Assembly: GCA_947474645.1 (NCBI GenBank)
Contig: CANJJD010000007.1
Coordinates: forward strand, 49,679 to 113,678
DNA: 64,000 nucleotides
From: Alphaproteobacteria bacterium
GTDB lineage: Bacteria; Pseudomonadota; Alphaproteobacteria; Micropepsales; Micropepsaceae
Direction of reading: 5' to 3'
A program made the position numbers and the translations under genes. Shown in pieces: positions 33,976-43,803 of this stretch. The notes beneath the pieces are model-generated. The model worked only from the letters and a program-made list of their open reading frames with translations, did no database searches and had not been told where the DNA came from. The number at the start of each line of letters is the position of its first letter. Position 1 is the first letter of the stretch.

Positions 33976-36297
33976 CTATTTCTCGACGGCGGCGGCTTTC
34001 TTCTTCTGGGGCGGGCGCGGCTTGGCCTCCGCCGCGGGAACGAACTCGAAAGCCAGCTTGTCCTTCTCCCGGTCCAGCAACACGCGCACCGTGCCGCCGT
34101 CCTTGAGCTTGCCGAACAATATCTCGTCCGCCAGCGGCTTCTTGATATTGTCCTGGATGACGCGGGCCAGCGGCCGCGCGCCGAAGGCGTCGTCATAGCC
34201 CTTCTCGCCCAGCCAGCGCGTGGCTTCCGGGGTCAGGTCGAAGGTCACGTCGCGGTCGGCAAGCTGGGCTTCCAGTTCCAGCACGAACTTCTCCACCACC
34301 TTGTCGATGGTGGCGCGGCTCAGGGGCGCGAAGCCGATGGTGGCGTCCAGCCGGTTGCGGAATTCGGGCGTGAACAGCTTCTTGATGGCTTCCTCGTCCT
34401 CGCCTTCGCGCTTGCCGCGGCCGAAGCCGATGGCATCCTTGGCGGCGTCGGAAGCGCCCGCATTGGTGGTCATGATCAGCACCACATTGCGGAAGTCGAT
34501 CTTCTTGCCGTTGTGATCGGTCAGCTTGCCGTGATCCATCACCTGCAACAGGATGTTGAACAGGTCGCCATGGGCCTTTTCGATTTCGTCCAGCAGCAGC
34601 ACGCAGTGCGGATGCTGGTCCACCCCGTCGGTGAGCAAGCCGCCCTGGTCGAAGCCGACATAGCCGGGCGGCGCGCCGATCAGGCGCGACACGGTGTGGC
34701 GCTCCATATATTCCGACATATCGAAGCGCAGGAACTCCACCCCCAATACGGCGGCAAGCTGCTTGGCGACTTCGGTCTTGCCCACGCCGGTGGGGCCTGA
34801 GAACAGGTAGGAGCCGATGGGCTTTTCCGGCTGGCGCAGGCCGGCGCGCGCCAGCTTGATGGCCGACGACAGCGCATGGATGGCCGCATCCTGGCCATAG
34901 ACCACCCGGCCGAGATCGGCTTCCAGGGTGCGCAGCGCCTCCGCATCGTTCTTGCTGACCGATTTGGCCGGGATGCGCGCAATCTTGGCGACGATCTCCT
35001 CGACGTCGCGCACATTGACCACCTTCTTGCGGCGGCTTTCGGGCAGCAGCATCTGGCTGGCGCCCAGCTCGTCGATCACGTCGATCGCCTTGTCGGGCAG
35101 CTTGCGGTCATTGATGTACTTGGCCGACAGCTCCACCGCCGCCTTGATGGCGTCGGCGGTGTAGCGCAGCTTGTGGTAATTCTCGAAGTAGCTCTTGATG
35201 CCCATCAGAATCTTGATGGAATCCTCGACGGTCGGTTCGGAGACGTCGATCTTCTGGAAGCGGCGCACCAAGGCGCGGTCCTTCTCGAAATACTGGCGGT
35301 ATTCCTTGTAGGTGGTCGAGCCGATGCAGCGCAGCGTGCCCTGCGCCAGCGCTGGCTTGAGCAGGTTGGAGGCGTCCATCGCACCGCCGCTGGTGGCGCC
35401 GGCGCCAATCACGGTATGGATTTCGTCAATGAACAGGATGGCGCCTTTCAGGCCTTCCAGTTCCTTGACCACATTCTTCAGCCGCTCCTCGAAATCGCCG
35501 CGATAGCGGGTGCCGGCGATCAGCGAGCCCATGTCGAGCGAATAGATCACCGAGCCGCGCAGCACTTCGGGCACTTCGCCGCGGATGATCTTGCGCGCCA
35601 GGCCTTCGGCTATCGCGGTCTTGCCGACGCCGGGATCGCCCACGAACAACGGATTGTTCTTCTGGCGGCGGCACAGGATCTGGATGGTGCGGTCCACTTC
35701 CTCGGCGCGGCCGATCAGGGGATCCACCTTGCCGGACTTGGCCTTCTCGTTGAGGTTGACGCAATAGGCTTCCAGCGCCTCGGTGCCCTGCTTGGACGCC
35801 TTCTCGCCTTCTTCCTCTTCCTCAGCGCCGCGCACCGCCTTGGGCTGGCTCATGCCCGGGCGCTTGGCGATGCCGTGGCTGATATAGCTTACCGCATCCA
35901 GCCGGTTCATGTTCTGCTCCTGCAAAAAGTACACCGCATGGCTTTCGCGCTCCGTAAAAAGCGCGACCAGCACATTGGCGCCGGTGACCTCGTCGCGGCC
36001 GGAATTCTGCACATGCAGCACGGCGCGCTGCACCACCCGCTGGAAGCCGGTGGTGGGCTTGGCTTCCTCGGATTCGTCCATCACCAGGGTGGAAAGGTCT
36101 TCGTCGATATACTTCAGGACCGCCTTCTTCAGCGCATCCATGTCGACATTGCAGGCCTTCATCACCTGGCTGGCGTCGGTATCGTCGATCAGGGAGAGGA
36201 GAAGATGCTCGAGCGTGGCGTATTCATGATGCCGGTCGCTCGCGAGCTTGATGGCATGGTGCAGTGCCTGTTCCAAACTCCGCGAAAGTGACGGCAT
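33976..36297 (-). CDS. clpA: ATP-dependent Clp protease ATPase subunit ClpA
   Basis: 773 residues. Clp N-domain (1-140), AAA1 with Walker [10 protein letters not shown] near 220, AAA2 with GPTGVGKTE near 500, and a Lys/Ala-rich tail. The ClpP-docking loop lies in AAA2. ClpA unfolds substrates for ClpP; N-end-rule substrates are delivered by ClpS, encoded 6 nt upstream. Length normal. Confidence 0.97.
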   Translation of the reverse strand: MPSLSRSLEQALHHAIKLASDRHHEYATLEHLLLSLIDDTDASQVMKACNVDMDALKKAVLKYIDEDLSTLVMDESEEAKPTTGFQRVVQRAVLHVQNSGRDEVTGANVLVALFTERESHAVYFLQEQNMNRLDAVSYISHGIAKRPGMSQPKAVRGAEEEEEGEKASKQGTEALEAYCVNLNEKAKSGKVDPLIGRAEEVDRTIQILCRRQKNNPLFVGDPGVGKTAIAEGLARKIIRGEVPEVLRGSVIYSLDMGSLIAGTRYRGDFEERLKNVVKELEGLKGAILFIDEIHTVIGAGATSGGAMDASNLLKPALAQGTLRCIGSTTYKEYRQYFEKDRALVRRFQKIDVSEPTVEDSIKILMGIKSYFENYHKLRYTADAIKAAVELSAKYINDRKLPDKAIDVIDELGASQMLLPESRRKKVVNVRDVEEIVAKIARIPAKSVSKNDAEALRTLEADLGRVVYGQDAAIHALSSAIKLARAGLRQPEKPIGSYLFSGPTGVGKTEVAKQLAAVLGVEFLRFDMSEYMERHTVSRLIGAPPGYVGFDQGGLLTDGVDQHPHCVLLLDEIEKAHGDLFNILLQVMDHGKLTDHNGKKIDFRNVVLIMTTNAGASDAAKDAIGFGRGKREGEDEEAIKKLFTPEFRNRLDATIGFAPLSRATIDKVVEKFVLELEAQLADRDVTFDLTPEATRWLGEKGYDDAFGARPLARVIQDNIKKPLADEILFGKLKDGGTVRVLLDREKDKLAFEFVPAAEAKPRPPQKKKAAAVEK

Positions 36298-36303
36298 GCC
36301 GCG

Positions 36304-36645
36304 CTACTCCTTCTCCATGGTACATTGTAGAGGATGTTGATGCCGCCGGGAGAATTCAATCACCTGGGCGACTTTTGTTTCCGCGACTTCGAACGTAAAA
36401 ATGCCGCAAATGCCCACACCGTGACGGTGGACATGCAGCATAACATCCACCGCTTCCTCGCGGGACTTGCCGAAGATCTTCTCCAGGATATGGACGACGA
36501 ACTCCATCGGCGTGTAGTCGTCATTCAGCAGCAGCACCTTGTAGAGCGACGGCTTCTTGGTCTTGGGGCGCGTTTTGGTGACGATCCCGGTGCCGGTGTT
36601 GCCCGACCCGTCCTTGTTGTCGTCGTTGTCGCCGTTATCCTTCAT
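36304..36645 (-). CDS. clpS: ClpS adaptor
   Basis: 113 residues. A flexible Asp/Asn-rich N-terminus, then the ClpS core: [20 protein letters not shown], with the Asp-Asp pair that contacts the N-degron amine, and the [10 protein letters not shown] binding pocket. ClpS selects proteins with N-terminal Leu/Phe/Tyr/Trp for ClpAP. The clpS-clpA order is standard. The 230 bp upstream hold its promoter and the phasin terminator; no other gene is evident there. Confidence 0.97.
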   Translation of the reverse strand: MKDNGDNDDNKDGSGNTGTGIVTKTRPKTKKPSLYKVLLLNDDYTPMEFVVHILEKIFGKSREEAVDVMLHVHRHGVGICGIFTFEVAETKVAQVIEFSRRHQHPLQCTMEKE

Positions 36646-36820
36646 GCCGTGCGGTTGCTTTGGCTGCTTTGCGTCGAGCCGCCATCCTAGCGCGGATTGG
36701 CCGCCTGCCTAGTGGGGTCAACCTATCTGGTTAGCGCGCAAGGAAAATTCAACCGTGAGGTTGGCGGCCAAGCCAACCGAACGCCGAGCGCCGTCAGGCG
36801 CGAAGGCCGGACCGCAAACA

Positions 36821-36854
36821 AAAAGGGCCCCGGCGGTGACGCCGGAGCCCTTTT
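36821..36854 (-). terminator. Rho-independent terminator of the phasin gene
   Basis: On the minus strand, AAAAGGGCTCCGGCG folds with CGCCGGGGCCCTTTTT around a short loop and ends in a T-run. One mismatch interrupts the stem. It lies 23 nt after the phasin stop. Confidence 0.85.
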
Positions 36855-36876
36855 CAACTCGGTACTGACTTGTCGC

Positions 36877-37326
36877 TTAGGCGCGGACGGACTGCACAGT
36901 GTCCAGCCAGGCCTGCACGCGGCCCTTGAAGGGCGCGTAGACGTCCTTGGTGGTGGCAGTGGCCAGTTCGCTGATCTTCGACAGTTCGGCGACATAGGCT
37001 TCAAACGCCGACTTGGCGAAATCGGTCTGGAACTCGAACGCTTCATGGATCGACTTGGAGCTCATCACGGCCTTGGTGGCGGCGACGGCGTCTTCGACCG
37101 ACGACTTGGAATAGGAATAGATTTCGCTGTTGATGGCTTCGACGCCCTTGCCGGCAATGGTGGCCGACTTGGTGACGGCATCAGCAGTTTCCTTGCTGTA
37201 ACCGACAAACGCGTCATAACCCTTCTGAGCCTTCTCCAGGCCGGTCTTCAGGGCGGCGGTGCCATTTTCCAGGGCGGATTCGGCGGTGGCGGAAGCCTTC
37301 TCACCGGCGGTCTTTGCTTTGCTCAT
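36877..37326 (-). CDS. Phasin-family protein
   Basis: 149 residues from ATG 37326, with GAGAGGA upstream. All-helical, Ala/Lys/Glu-rich, with FVGYSKETADAVTKSATIAGKG and FEFQTDFAKSAFEAYVAELSK, typical of the phasin_2 family. Phasins coat polyhydroxyalkanoate granules and shape granule number. No PHA synthase gene lies in the window. A palindromic putative PhaR operator stands about 50 bp upstream. Confidence 0.88.
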   Translation of the reverse strand: MSKAKTAGEKASATAESALENGTAALKTGLEKAQKGYDAFVGYSKETADAVTKSATIAGKGVEAINSEIYSYSKSSVEDAVAATKAVMSSKSIHEAFEFQTDFAKSAFEAYVAELSKISELATATTKDVYAPFKGRVQAWLDTVQSVRA

Positions 37327-37374
37327 GTCATGTCCTCTCTTTGAGTTAGGGCACGACCGGTTTCTCCGGTGGCC

Positions 37375-37443
37375 TGTTGCAGTGCAACATGACCTATGTG
37401 GGGCAGCCCAAAACATCCGTCAAGGATTAATTGTGCGCTGCAC
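37375..37443 (-). promoter_or_regulatory. Putative phasin promoter and PhaR-type operators
   Basis: TGTTGCA-G-TGCAACA (37375-37389) is a perfect 15-bp palindrome containing TGC-N3-GCA. A second TGC-N3-GCA, in GTGC-GCT-GCAC, lies at 37433-37443. Between them on the minus strand is TTGACG followed by a poor -10. TGC/GCA palindromes are recalled as targets of the PHA regulator PhaR in related bacteria. Confidence 0.5.
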
Positions 37444-37582
37444 CATATTTTTCCGTCCCGGAACTAAGGGAACCGGTAATCAAGGGTAAATGCCGGAAAT
37501 TCATAGTGGATTCGGCTTGCGGCTTGCGGAATGTGTCGCAATTTGGTCTTTTGGGGTCTGCGAAGGGTGATCCGCTTTGGGG

Positions 37583-39238
37583 ATGTCGTTGCTTTTACCG
37601 TATCGGCCTCGCCTCCTGACCGGGATGGTCGCCCTGGCTGTTCTGCTGGCCGGCGCCGTCACGCCCGCCATGGCGGCCAAGCATCGCCACCGCGCCGCCG
37701 CCGTCCCCGCCCTGCGCGGTCTCAACCATCATGTCTCCAGCCGCCGCGGCAAAGTGCGGATGCCCGCCAGTCCCACCGATCCGGCCAAGGACGCCGCACT
37801 GGTGGTGGATGGCGCCACCGGCAAGGTGATCTATGCCCGCAACGAGATGGTCGAACGCCATCCCGCCTCGCTGACCAAGATGATGACCCTGTACCTGCTG
37901 TTCGACGCCCTGAAGGCCGGCAAGGTCACCATGCAGACCCAGTTGCCGGTCAGCCGCCATGCCTCCATCCAGAAGCCGACCAAGCTGGGCTTGCGACCCG
38001 GCCAGACCATTGACGTGGATACCGCCATCCGCGCCGTCGTGATCCGCAGCGCCAATGACGTGGCGGTGGTGATCGCCGAGGCGCTGGGCGGGACCGAATC
38101 GCATTTCTCCGAGATGATGACGGCGCGGGGCCGCCAGATCGGCATGCGCGAAACCAATTTCCACAATGCATCGGGCCTGCCCGATCCCTTGCAGATCTCC
38201 ACCGCCAGCGACCTGGCCGTGCTGGGCCGGCGCATGGCCTATGACTATCCGCAGTATTTTCCCTATTTCGCCCTGACGGGGTTCCAGTACCGGAATAGCT
38301 GGTATCCCACCCACAACAACCTGATCGGCCGCTATGACGGCGCCGACGGCATCAAGACCGGTTACACCGGCGCCAGCGGCTTCAACCTGGTCAGCTCGGT
38401 CACCCGCGGCACCACCCACCTGATCGCGGTGGTGCTGGGCGGACGCACCGCCGTACGCCGCGACCTGGAGATGGTGCGGCTGCTGGACCAGACCTTCGCC
38501 CAGGTCTCGGCCAATCCCGCTCTGGTGGCGCGCGCCAACATGCCGTGGCGCCAGGTCGCGCAGAACACACAGGCGCCCATGCTGGTCGGCCTGCCGCAAG
38601 TCAGCGAAAACAAGTTCGCCGCTCTGTCGCCGGTGCCCTCCACGGTGCAAAATGTCGACGAAGACACGGCCGAAGCGATACGCGCGCCGGACGAGAATTT
38701 CACCCTCATCCATGCCGAAGGTCCTGCGTCCAAGCCGGCGCCCAAACCGGCCGCGGCGCCCCAGCCGGCAGTGCCGCCGCTGGTGGCCAAGAATGCCGGG
38801 CCCGCGCCTGCCGTCCGCCCCAGCCCGCGGCCCAACGCCTTTCTGGCGGCCGCCCAAAGCGATCTGGTCAAATCGCAGTTGGTCAAGACTGCCGGCACGC
38901 AGGTCAACGCCCCCAGGCCGCAGATGCGTCCGTCCTTGCGTGAGGACGCCGGCGAAGGCGATGCCGACATCACGCCGACACCGGGCCGCAACTGGACCAT
39001 CCAGATCGGCGCCTATGCCGACAAGGCGCTGGCCGACGCCCAGCTCAAGACGTATGCCTCCAAGGCGCAAGATGTGCTGGCGCGCGCTTCGCGCATCATC
39101 GCGCCCATGACCTCGGCGCACGGGCACACGCTGTACCGCGCCCGCTTCGGCCTGTTCGCCGAACAGGAAGCGCGCGAGGTCTGCAACCGCCTGACCCAGC
39201 GCGGCCAGACCTGCTTCGCGGCCGTTCAGACCCGCTAA
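37583..39238 (+). CDS. D-alanyl-D-alanine carboxypeptidase with SPOR domain
   Basis: 551 residues from ATG 37583 (TTG 37577 is a weak alternative). A signal peptide ends near AMAA-KH. The PBP5-type domain has all three motifs: S96-LTK, S156-AN and K258-TG. A Pro/Ala linker (about 370-465) leads to a C-terminal SPOR domain (470-551) with NWTIQIGAYADKALADA. It trims stem-peptide D-Ala and is probably targeted to septal glycan by SPOR, a combination frequent in Alphaproteobacteria. panC starts at its stop (TAATG). Confidence 0.93.
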   Translation: MSLLLPYRPRLLTGMVALAVLLAGAVTPAMAAKHRHRAAAVPALRGLNHHVSSRRGKVRMPASPTDPAKDAALVVDGATGKVIYARNEMVERHPASLTKMMTLYLLFDALKAGKVTMQTQLPVSRHASIQKPTKLGLRPGQTIDVDTAIRAVVIRSANDVAVVIAEALGGTESHFSEMMTARGRQIGMRETNFHNASGLPDPLQISTASDLAVLGRRMAYDYPQYFPYFALTGFQYRNSWYPTHNNLIGRYDGADGIKTGYTGASGFNLVSSVTRGTTHLIAVVLGGRTAVRRDLEMVRLLDQTFAQVSANPALVARANMPWRQVAQNTQAPMLVGLPQVSENKFAALSPVPSTVQNVDEDTAEAIRAPDENFTLIHAEGPASKPAPKPAAAPQPAVPPLVAKNAGPAPAVRPSPRPNAFLAAAQSDLVKSQLVKTAGTQVNAPRPQMRPSLREDAGEGDADITPTPGRNWTIQIGAYADKALADAQLKTYASKAQDVLARASRIIAPMTSAHGHTLYRARFGLFAEQEAREVCNRLTQRGQTCFAAVQTR

Positions 39239-40065
39239 TGACCCAGATCATCACGACGGTGGCGGAGCTGCGCGCGGCGCTGGCTCAGCTTAAGCCCACC
39301 CGCACCGGCCTGGTGCCCACCATGGGGGCGCTGCATGACGGCCATGTCTCGCTGGTGCAGGACGCCAAAAAACATTGTGACCATGTGGTGGTCAGCATCT
39401 TCGTCAATCCCACCCAGTTCGCGCCGCATGAGGATTTCGACGCCTATCCCCGCACCCTGGATGCCGACCTGAAGAAACTGGCGGACAGCGCGGCGATCGT
39501 CTTCGCGCCCACGGCGCGGGAGATCTATCCCGACGGGTTCGCCACCACCATCACGGTGGGCGGCCCCAGCGCGGGGCTGGAAACGGATTTTCGCCCCCAC
39601 TTCTTTGCCGGCGTCGCCACGGTGGTGGCCAAGCTGCTGCTCGCCGCCCTGCCCGATGTGGCGATGTTCGGGGAGAAGGACTATCAGCAGCTTCTGGTGG
39701 TGCGGCGACTGGTGCGCGACCTTGCGCTGCCAGTCACCATCATCGGCGTACCCACCTTGCGCGAAGCCGATGGTCTGGCGATGTCATCGCGCAACGCCTA
39801 TCTCAGCGCCGAGGAACGCAGGATCGCCGCCAACCTCAACGTGATCCTGAAAGAGACAATCGCGAAGGCGCGCAACAGCGACTTGCGCGCGGCGGAAGCC
39901 GGCGCCATCGAGGCGCTGTGGAAAGCCGGCTTTTCCCATGTGGACTATGTCGCCATTCGCGATGCCGAAAGCCTGGACCACATCACCACGCTGGAGCGCC
40001 CCGCCCGCATCCTGGCGGCGGTCAAGGTCGGCAGCACCCGGCTGATCGACAATATGGCTATCTGA
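39238..40065 (+). CDS. panC: Pantothenate synthetase
   Basis: 275 residues from ATG 39238, overlapping the previous TAA. Adenylation motif PTMGALHDGH with H33/H36, VSIFVNPTQF, and GEKDYQQL. Catalyses ATP-dependent joining of pantoate and beta-alanine for coenzyme A. Length typical. Its 3' end overlaps the convergent gene at 40058 by 8 nt. No panB is adjacent. Confidence 0.96.
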   Translation: MTQIITTVAELRAALAQLKPTRTGLVPTMGALHDGHVSLVQDAKKHCDHVVVSIFVNPTQFAPHEDFDAYPRTLDADLKKLADSAAIVFAPTAREIYPDGFATTITVGGPSAGLETDFRPHFFAGVATVVAKLLLAALPDVAMFGEKDYQQLLVVRRLVRDLALPVTIIGVPTLREADGLAMSSRNAYLSAEERRIAANLNVILKETIAKARNSDLRAAEAGAIEALWKAGFSHVDYVAIRDAESLDHITTLERPARILAAVKVGSTRLIDNMAI

Positions 40066-41674
40066 CGCGATACAGTTCGACGTCACCGCTGCGGCCGGCC
40101 GGGGTCAGCCATGGCGGTATCCGCCCGGCGGCCAGTCCGGCGATCAATCCACCGCGCGCGCGATAGAACTCCCAGTCGGGCGCGGCGCGGCAGGTCATCA
40201 GGTAATTGATGCCGCGCCTTTGCAGGACGCTGCGCGGATCGGGGCCGGTAAAGATGGCATAACTGTCCAGGATGCCTTCGCCGCCGCGATGATAAGGACC
40301 GGCGATGGCGGCATCGCTGGTAAAGGCCAGGATGGCAGGACCCTGGTCCACGAACGCCGCCACCCGCCCCGGCGGCAAATCCTTCAGCGCCGCCATCGCC
40401 GCGTCATGGCCGCAAGCTTCCTGGGCGGCAAAGCGCATTGCGCGCAGCGCCACCTTGTCCTGGCCTTCCGCCAGCGCGCCGGCCAGGGTGAAGGCGCCGC
40501 TGTTGCCCACCAGGATCGCAACGGCCAGCCAGACAATGCTTTTTGTCTGCGTCAGCCGCGCCAACCCTGCGGCCAGACCCGGCAGCGCGAACAGGATGGC
40601 GAAATTCACTCCGCGATACTGGAAGGTGGCGACCAAGAGCGCGACGGCGGCGAAGATGATCACCGCAAGCCGCGCGCGGCCCGGGCGCGCGAAGAAGCAC
40701 ATCGCCAGCGCGGCCAGGGCATAGAGATAACCGCCCACCACTTGCGCAGGCGACAGGCGGGAGAATTCCCAGACCGGGCGCGCCTCATTGATGCGGTCCA
40801 GGAAGATCAGCTTGAGCCGCGCATCCATGCCCGCATAGGGACCGGCCAGACAGGTGGGATTGAGCATCGCCGCCAGCGCCAACAGAACCAGCGCCAAAAT
40901 CACCAGCGCCGCAAACCGGTGGCGCGGCAGAAACGAGATCGCGGCAAGCCCCGCTCCGCCCACCGCCAGCAGCGCCGCGTAGAACAGCGAATAGGTGTCG
41001 CAAGCCGGAGTGACGCGATAGGGATCGGCGGTGGTGGCCACCAGCAGGAATAGCGCGATGGCCGCAAGCGTGATGCCGAAGCTTCGTGACCTTTCTTTAT
41101 CAAAGGCCCAGAAACCGATCGCCGCCAGCGCATAGGGCAGGCTTTCCAGCCCAACGCCCAATCCCAGCGCCACCGCCGCTGCGCCAAGATGCGGCCGCCG
41201 TTCCACCACACACAGCAGTGCCGCCAGCATCAGCACCAACTGCAGGCCATGATGGTCGATATTGCCCGGCGCGAAGGCGGCATAGAGCCCGGTGCACAGC
41301 AAGGCCAGCGCCGACACGGCCGCGGCGGCCCGCGCGCCCGCCATCACAAAAGCGATCCGCGCCAGCAGCAGCACCGCCGCCCCGAACAACAGCAGCGGCC
41401 AGGCCCGCAAGGCAAAACCTTCCGACACCTGTGTCAGCAGCGCCAGCGGCGCGTCCACCAGCCGCGACCAGTGCATGGCCAATCCATCAGGCGTGTTCAT
41501 GCGGTGCTGAACGGTGTCGAACCAGCCCTGCCCCGCTACCAGATCGCGCACCTGGACCAGGCGCATGGCGCTGTCGGTATCGAGGCGAATCGTCCCGCGC
41601 GTCAGCCATAGCGCGCAGGCTGCAAAGAGAGCCCCGGCGGCCAGCGGCCACAGAAGTTGTGAGCGATTCCCCAT
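40058..41674 (-). CDS. GT-C-like polytopic membrane protein
   Basis: 538 residues. About eleven hydrophobic helices, with a first periplasmic loop carrying RLDTDSAMRLVQVRDLVAGQ and MHWSRLVD, then PGNIDHHGLQL. This acidic loop after helix 1 resembles lipid-linked-sugar glycosyltransferases of the GT-C fold (STT3/PMT type). The C-terminal soluble part has YHRGGEGILDSYAIF. It may move a sugar from a polyprenyl carrier; this is an inference and the specific family was not recognised. Confidence 0.6.
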   Translation of the reverse strand: MGNRSQLLWPLAAGALFAACALWLTRGTIRLDTDSAMRLVQVRDLVAGQGWFDTVQHRMNTPDGLAMHWSRLVDAPLALLTQVSEGFALRAWPLLLFGAAVLLLARIAFVMAGARAAAAVSALALLCTGLYAAFAPGNIDHHGLQLVLMLAALLCVVERRPHLGAAAVALGLGVGLESLPYALAAIGFWAFDKERSRSFGITLAAIALFLLVATTADPYRVTPACDTYSLFYAALLAVGGAGLAAISFLPRHRFAALVILALVLLALAAMLNPTCLAGPYAGMDARLKLIFLDRINEARPVWEFSRLSPAQVVGGYLYALAALAMCFFARPGRARLAVIIFAAVALLVATFQYRGVNFAILFALPGLAAGLARLTQTKSIVWLAVAILVGNSGAFTLAGALAEGQDKVALRAMRFAAQEACGHDAAMAALKDLPPGRVAAFVDQGPAILAFTSDAAIAGPYHRGGEGILDSYAIFTGPDPRSVLQRRGINYLMTCRAAPDWEFYRARGGLIAGLAAGRIPPWLTPAGRSGDVELYRVR

Positions 41675-41683
41675 CCGCGAAGT

Positions 41684-42115
41684 TTAGAGCAATCCCAGCG
41701 CGGCGAGTTCCCGTTGCAGGGCCTCGGGCAGTTTCCCGGCCCCCTTGGTCCGGGCCAGGTCGGGCGGCGCGTCCTGGGCTTCCAGGTAACGCCAGCCCTG
41801 GAAGGCCCGCCGGGGCCGCGCCACCACGGGCACCAGGGTCTTGTCATAGACCAGGCCGCAATGGGGGATGCCGTTCTTCTTGACCTCGCGGAACCCCAGC
41901 AATTTCTGGCGCACGGCGATCTGGCCCTTGATAACCCAGTAAAGCGAGCCCCCGGCCAGGACCTCGTCCGCCCGCTTGGGGGTCATGCGGGTCACGTGAA
42001 GCAGCTCGGGCTTCTGGCCCTTGGCGCGCTTCTCCTTCAGCCGCTTTTTCTGCCATTCGGAAAGTTCCGAAAGGCTGTCGCAGCCAACGCAAAGCTTGAT
42101 AATATGAAGCGGCAT
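41684..42115 (-). CDS. DUF1489 family protein
   Basis: 143 residues. Opening HIIKLCVGCDSLSELSEWQ, a basic segment KKRLKEKRAKGQ, and GGSLYWVIKGQIAVRQKLLG match DUF1489, a nearly alphaproteobacteria-specific family of unknown function. The basic helix hints at nucleic-acid contact (inference). Starts divergent from the small secreted gene at 42229. Confidence 0.85.
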   Translation of the reverse strand: MPLHIIKLCVGCDSLSELSEWQKKRLKEKRAKGQKPELLHVTRMTPKRADEVLAGGSLYWVIKGQIAVRQKLLGFREVKKNGIPHCGLVYDKTLVPVVARPRRAFQGWRYLEAQDAPPDLARTKGAGKLPEALQRELAALGLL

Positions 42116-42228
42116 GGGGCCTGAGCCTTAACTGCACTGCAAAAATAATACAAACCGGATTGCGCAACTGCGAAACTCATGGCAGCTTTTTGCCAATACC
42201 GGGGGTACCAAAACAAATGAGGAGCGCC

Positions 42229-42507
42229 ATGAAATTTCGCACAACCATAGCCGTGCTGTTGCTGAGCCTTTCGGCTATGCCGGCGCTCGCCCAGAGCCGC
42301 TTCGAGATCCAGTCCAGGGAAGCTGCGGAACGCCGCGCCGAGCACAAGGCCATCCGCGAGTTGGAGAATCCTGAAACGGTGGCAAAACCCACGCCCACGG
42401 CTCCGGCGGCGGAAGCGGCTGCCCCTGCCGCGCCGGCGGAAGCTGCGCCGGCCGCCCAGGCCCAGGCCCAGCCGGCCGAGGCCGCCCCGGCAACGCCCGC
42501 ACGGTAA
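42229..42507 (+). CDS. Small exported Ala/Pro-rich protein
   Basis: 92 residues from ATG 42229 with GAGGAG 7 nt upstream. A Sec signal peptide ends at PALA-QS. The mature part begins with a charged helix (REAAERRAEHKAIRELEN) and ends in a low-complexity Ala/Pro/Glu tail. No family recognised; possibly a cell-wall-spanning or periplasmic linker peptide. Followed by a strong hairpin terminator. Confidence 0.65.
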   Translation: MKFRTTIAVLLLSLSAMPALAQSRFEIQSREAAERRAEHKAIRELENPETVAKPTPTAPAAEAAAPAAPAEAAPAAQAQAQPAEAAPATPAR

Positions 42508-42525
42508 GAAACTGGTAGGAATTGC

Positions 42526-42561
42526 GAAGGCCGTCTTAACGCGAAAGCGTGGGCGGCCTTC
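42526..42561 (+). terminator. Terminator with nested tetraloop hairpin
   Basis: GAAGGCCG (42526-42533) pairs with CGGCCTTC (42554-42561). Inside it ACGC-GAAA-GCGT (42539-42550) forms a second stem capped by a GNRA tetraloop. A T-rich run follows. Confidence 0.7.
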
Positions 42562-42596
42562 ACTTTCTTTCAATCCAGAAGACCGAAGCTGGCCCC

Positions 42597-43046
42597 ATGC
42601 GCCAGCTTCTTTATGTCAGCCATACCGGCCGCCAGCTCGCCCCGGGCGAGTTGAACGATATTCTGGTCACCGCCCGCGCCAACAATGCGCTGCTGGGGAT
42701 CACCGGCCTGCTTTTGCACATCGATGGCGGCTTCCTGCAGATGCTGGAAGGCGAAGAAATCGCGGTGCGTGAGCTCTACACCCGCATCGCGGCGGATCGC
42801 CGTCATGCCGATGCCAGCATCATGCTGGACCGCGAAATTCCCTGCCGCGTGTTTGCCGACTGGAGCATGGGCTATGAATGCCCCAACCTGAACGATCCGG
42901 AAACCGCCGGCATGTTCGGCGTGGTCCGCTCGGCGGTGCATGACCAGTTGGCCCCCGGCACCGGGCGCATTGTGGCGATGATGCTGCAGACCTTCTACCG
43001 GGTGCAGAACAGCGACCTGCCGCTGAACCTGTATTACGCCGGCTAG
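42597..43046 (+). CDS. Stand-alone BLUF blue-light photoreceptor
   Basis: 149 residues from ATG 42597. BLUF flavin-binding residues are visible: Y6 in LLYVSHTGR, Asn in ARANNALLGITG, Q48 in GFLQMLEGEE, W89 in FADWSMGY. The domain fills residues 1-95; the 50-residue tail has no output domain. Such short BLUF proteins act by binding a partner. It shares its CTAG stop with the convergent DUF1080 gene. Partner unknown; PleD in this window is one of many possible targets. Confidence 0.92.
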   Translation: MRQLLYVSHTGRQLAPGELNDILVTARANNALLGITGLLLHIDGGFLQMLEGEEIAVRELYTRIAADRRHADASIMLDREIPCRVFADWSMGYECPNLNDPETAGMFGVVRSAVHDQLAPGTGRIVAMMLQTFYRVQNSDLPLNLYYAG

Positions 43047-43780
43047 AGCTTCCTCACCCACATATTGCGGTAGCGCACGGGGTTGTTGTGCGCCTGGAGC
43101 AAGATCGGTCCATCCCCGTGAACCTTGTAGGCCGGGATGCCGCGAAACTCGGTCGGGCCCTTGATGGGAAAATTGCTCTGCACCAGCACGCCGTTCAGCA
43201 AGACGGTGACGCGCGCCGGCTCGGCCAAGGTGCCGTCCTTGTAGAAGCGCGGCGCATAATAAACGATGTCATAGGTCTGCCAGTTGGGCGCGGGCTTGAG
43301 CGCGTTCACCAGCGGCGCCGACTGCTTGTAGATCGAACCCGCCCCGCCATTGACGTAAGTGGGGTTGTCGTAGCTGTCCAGCACCTGCAGTTCGTACAGG
43401 CCCTGCAGATAGATGCCGCTGTTGCCGCGATCCTGTCCCTTGCGCTCTGGCGGCAGGACCGGAACCATCCATTCCGCATGCAATTGCATGTCGCCGAATA
43501 GCTGGGTGGTGCGGATGTCACCTGCCTTCGGCACGTCCACCAGTTCGCCATTTTCCACCGCCCAACCGGCAGGCCCGCCCTTGGCGCTTTCCCAGCCCGA
43601 CAGGTCGCGGCCGTTGAACAGGATGATGGCGTCGGACGGGGGCTGGCCCGGCGCCTTGCCAGGCTCGACCTTGGGCGGTACCGGCGACCAGATTTCCGTC
43701 AGCTCCGGCTTGGGCAAGGGATTGGTTTGCGCCAGTGCGGCAGCAGGCAGCAACGCGAGCAGCAGGACAAGTTTTTTCAT
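43043..43780 (-). CDS. Exported DUF1080 (3-keto-disaccharide hydrolase-like) protein
   Basis: 245 residues from ATG 43780. A Sec signal peptide ends at AALA-QT. The concanavalin-like DUF1080 domain has IILFNGRDLSGWES, the mid-domain NSGIYLQGLYELQVLDSY and a C-terminal HNNPVRYRNMWVRKL, all typical. Members bind or cleave glucosides, including 3-keto sugars, in the periplasm. The exact substrate is not visible. Confidence 0.9.
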   Translation of the reverse strand: MKKLVLLLALLPAAALAQTNPLPKPELTEIWSPVPPKVEPGKAPGQPPSDAIILFNGRDLSGWESAKGGPAGWAVENGELVDVPKAGDIRTTQLFGDMQLHAEWMVPVLPPERKGQDRGNSGIYLQGLYELQVLDSYDNPTYVNGGAGSIYKQSAPLVNALKPAPNWQTYDIVYYAPRFYKDGTLAEPARVTVLLNGVLVQSNFPIKGPTEFRGIPAYKVHGDGPILLQAHNNPVRYRNMWVRKL

Positions 43781-43803
43781 TGTGATCTCCCCGTTGCGCC
43801 AGC

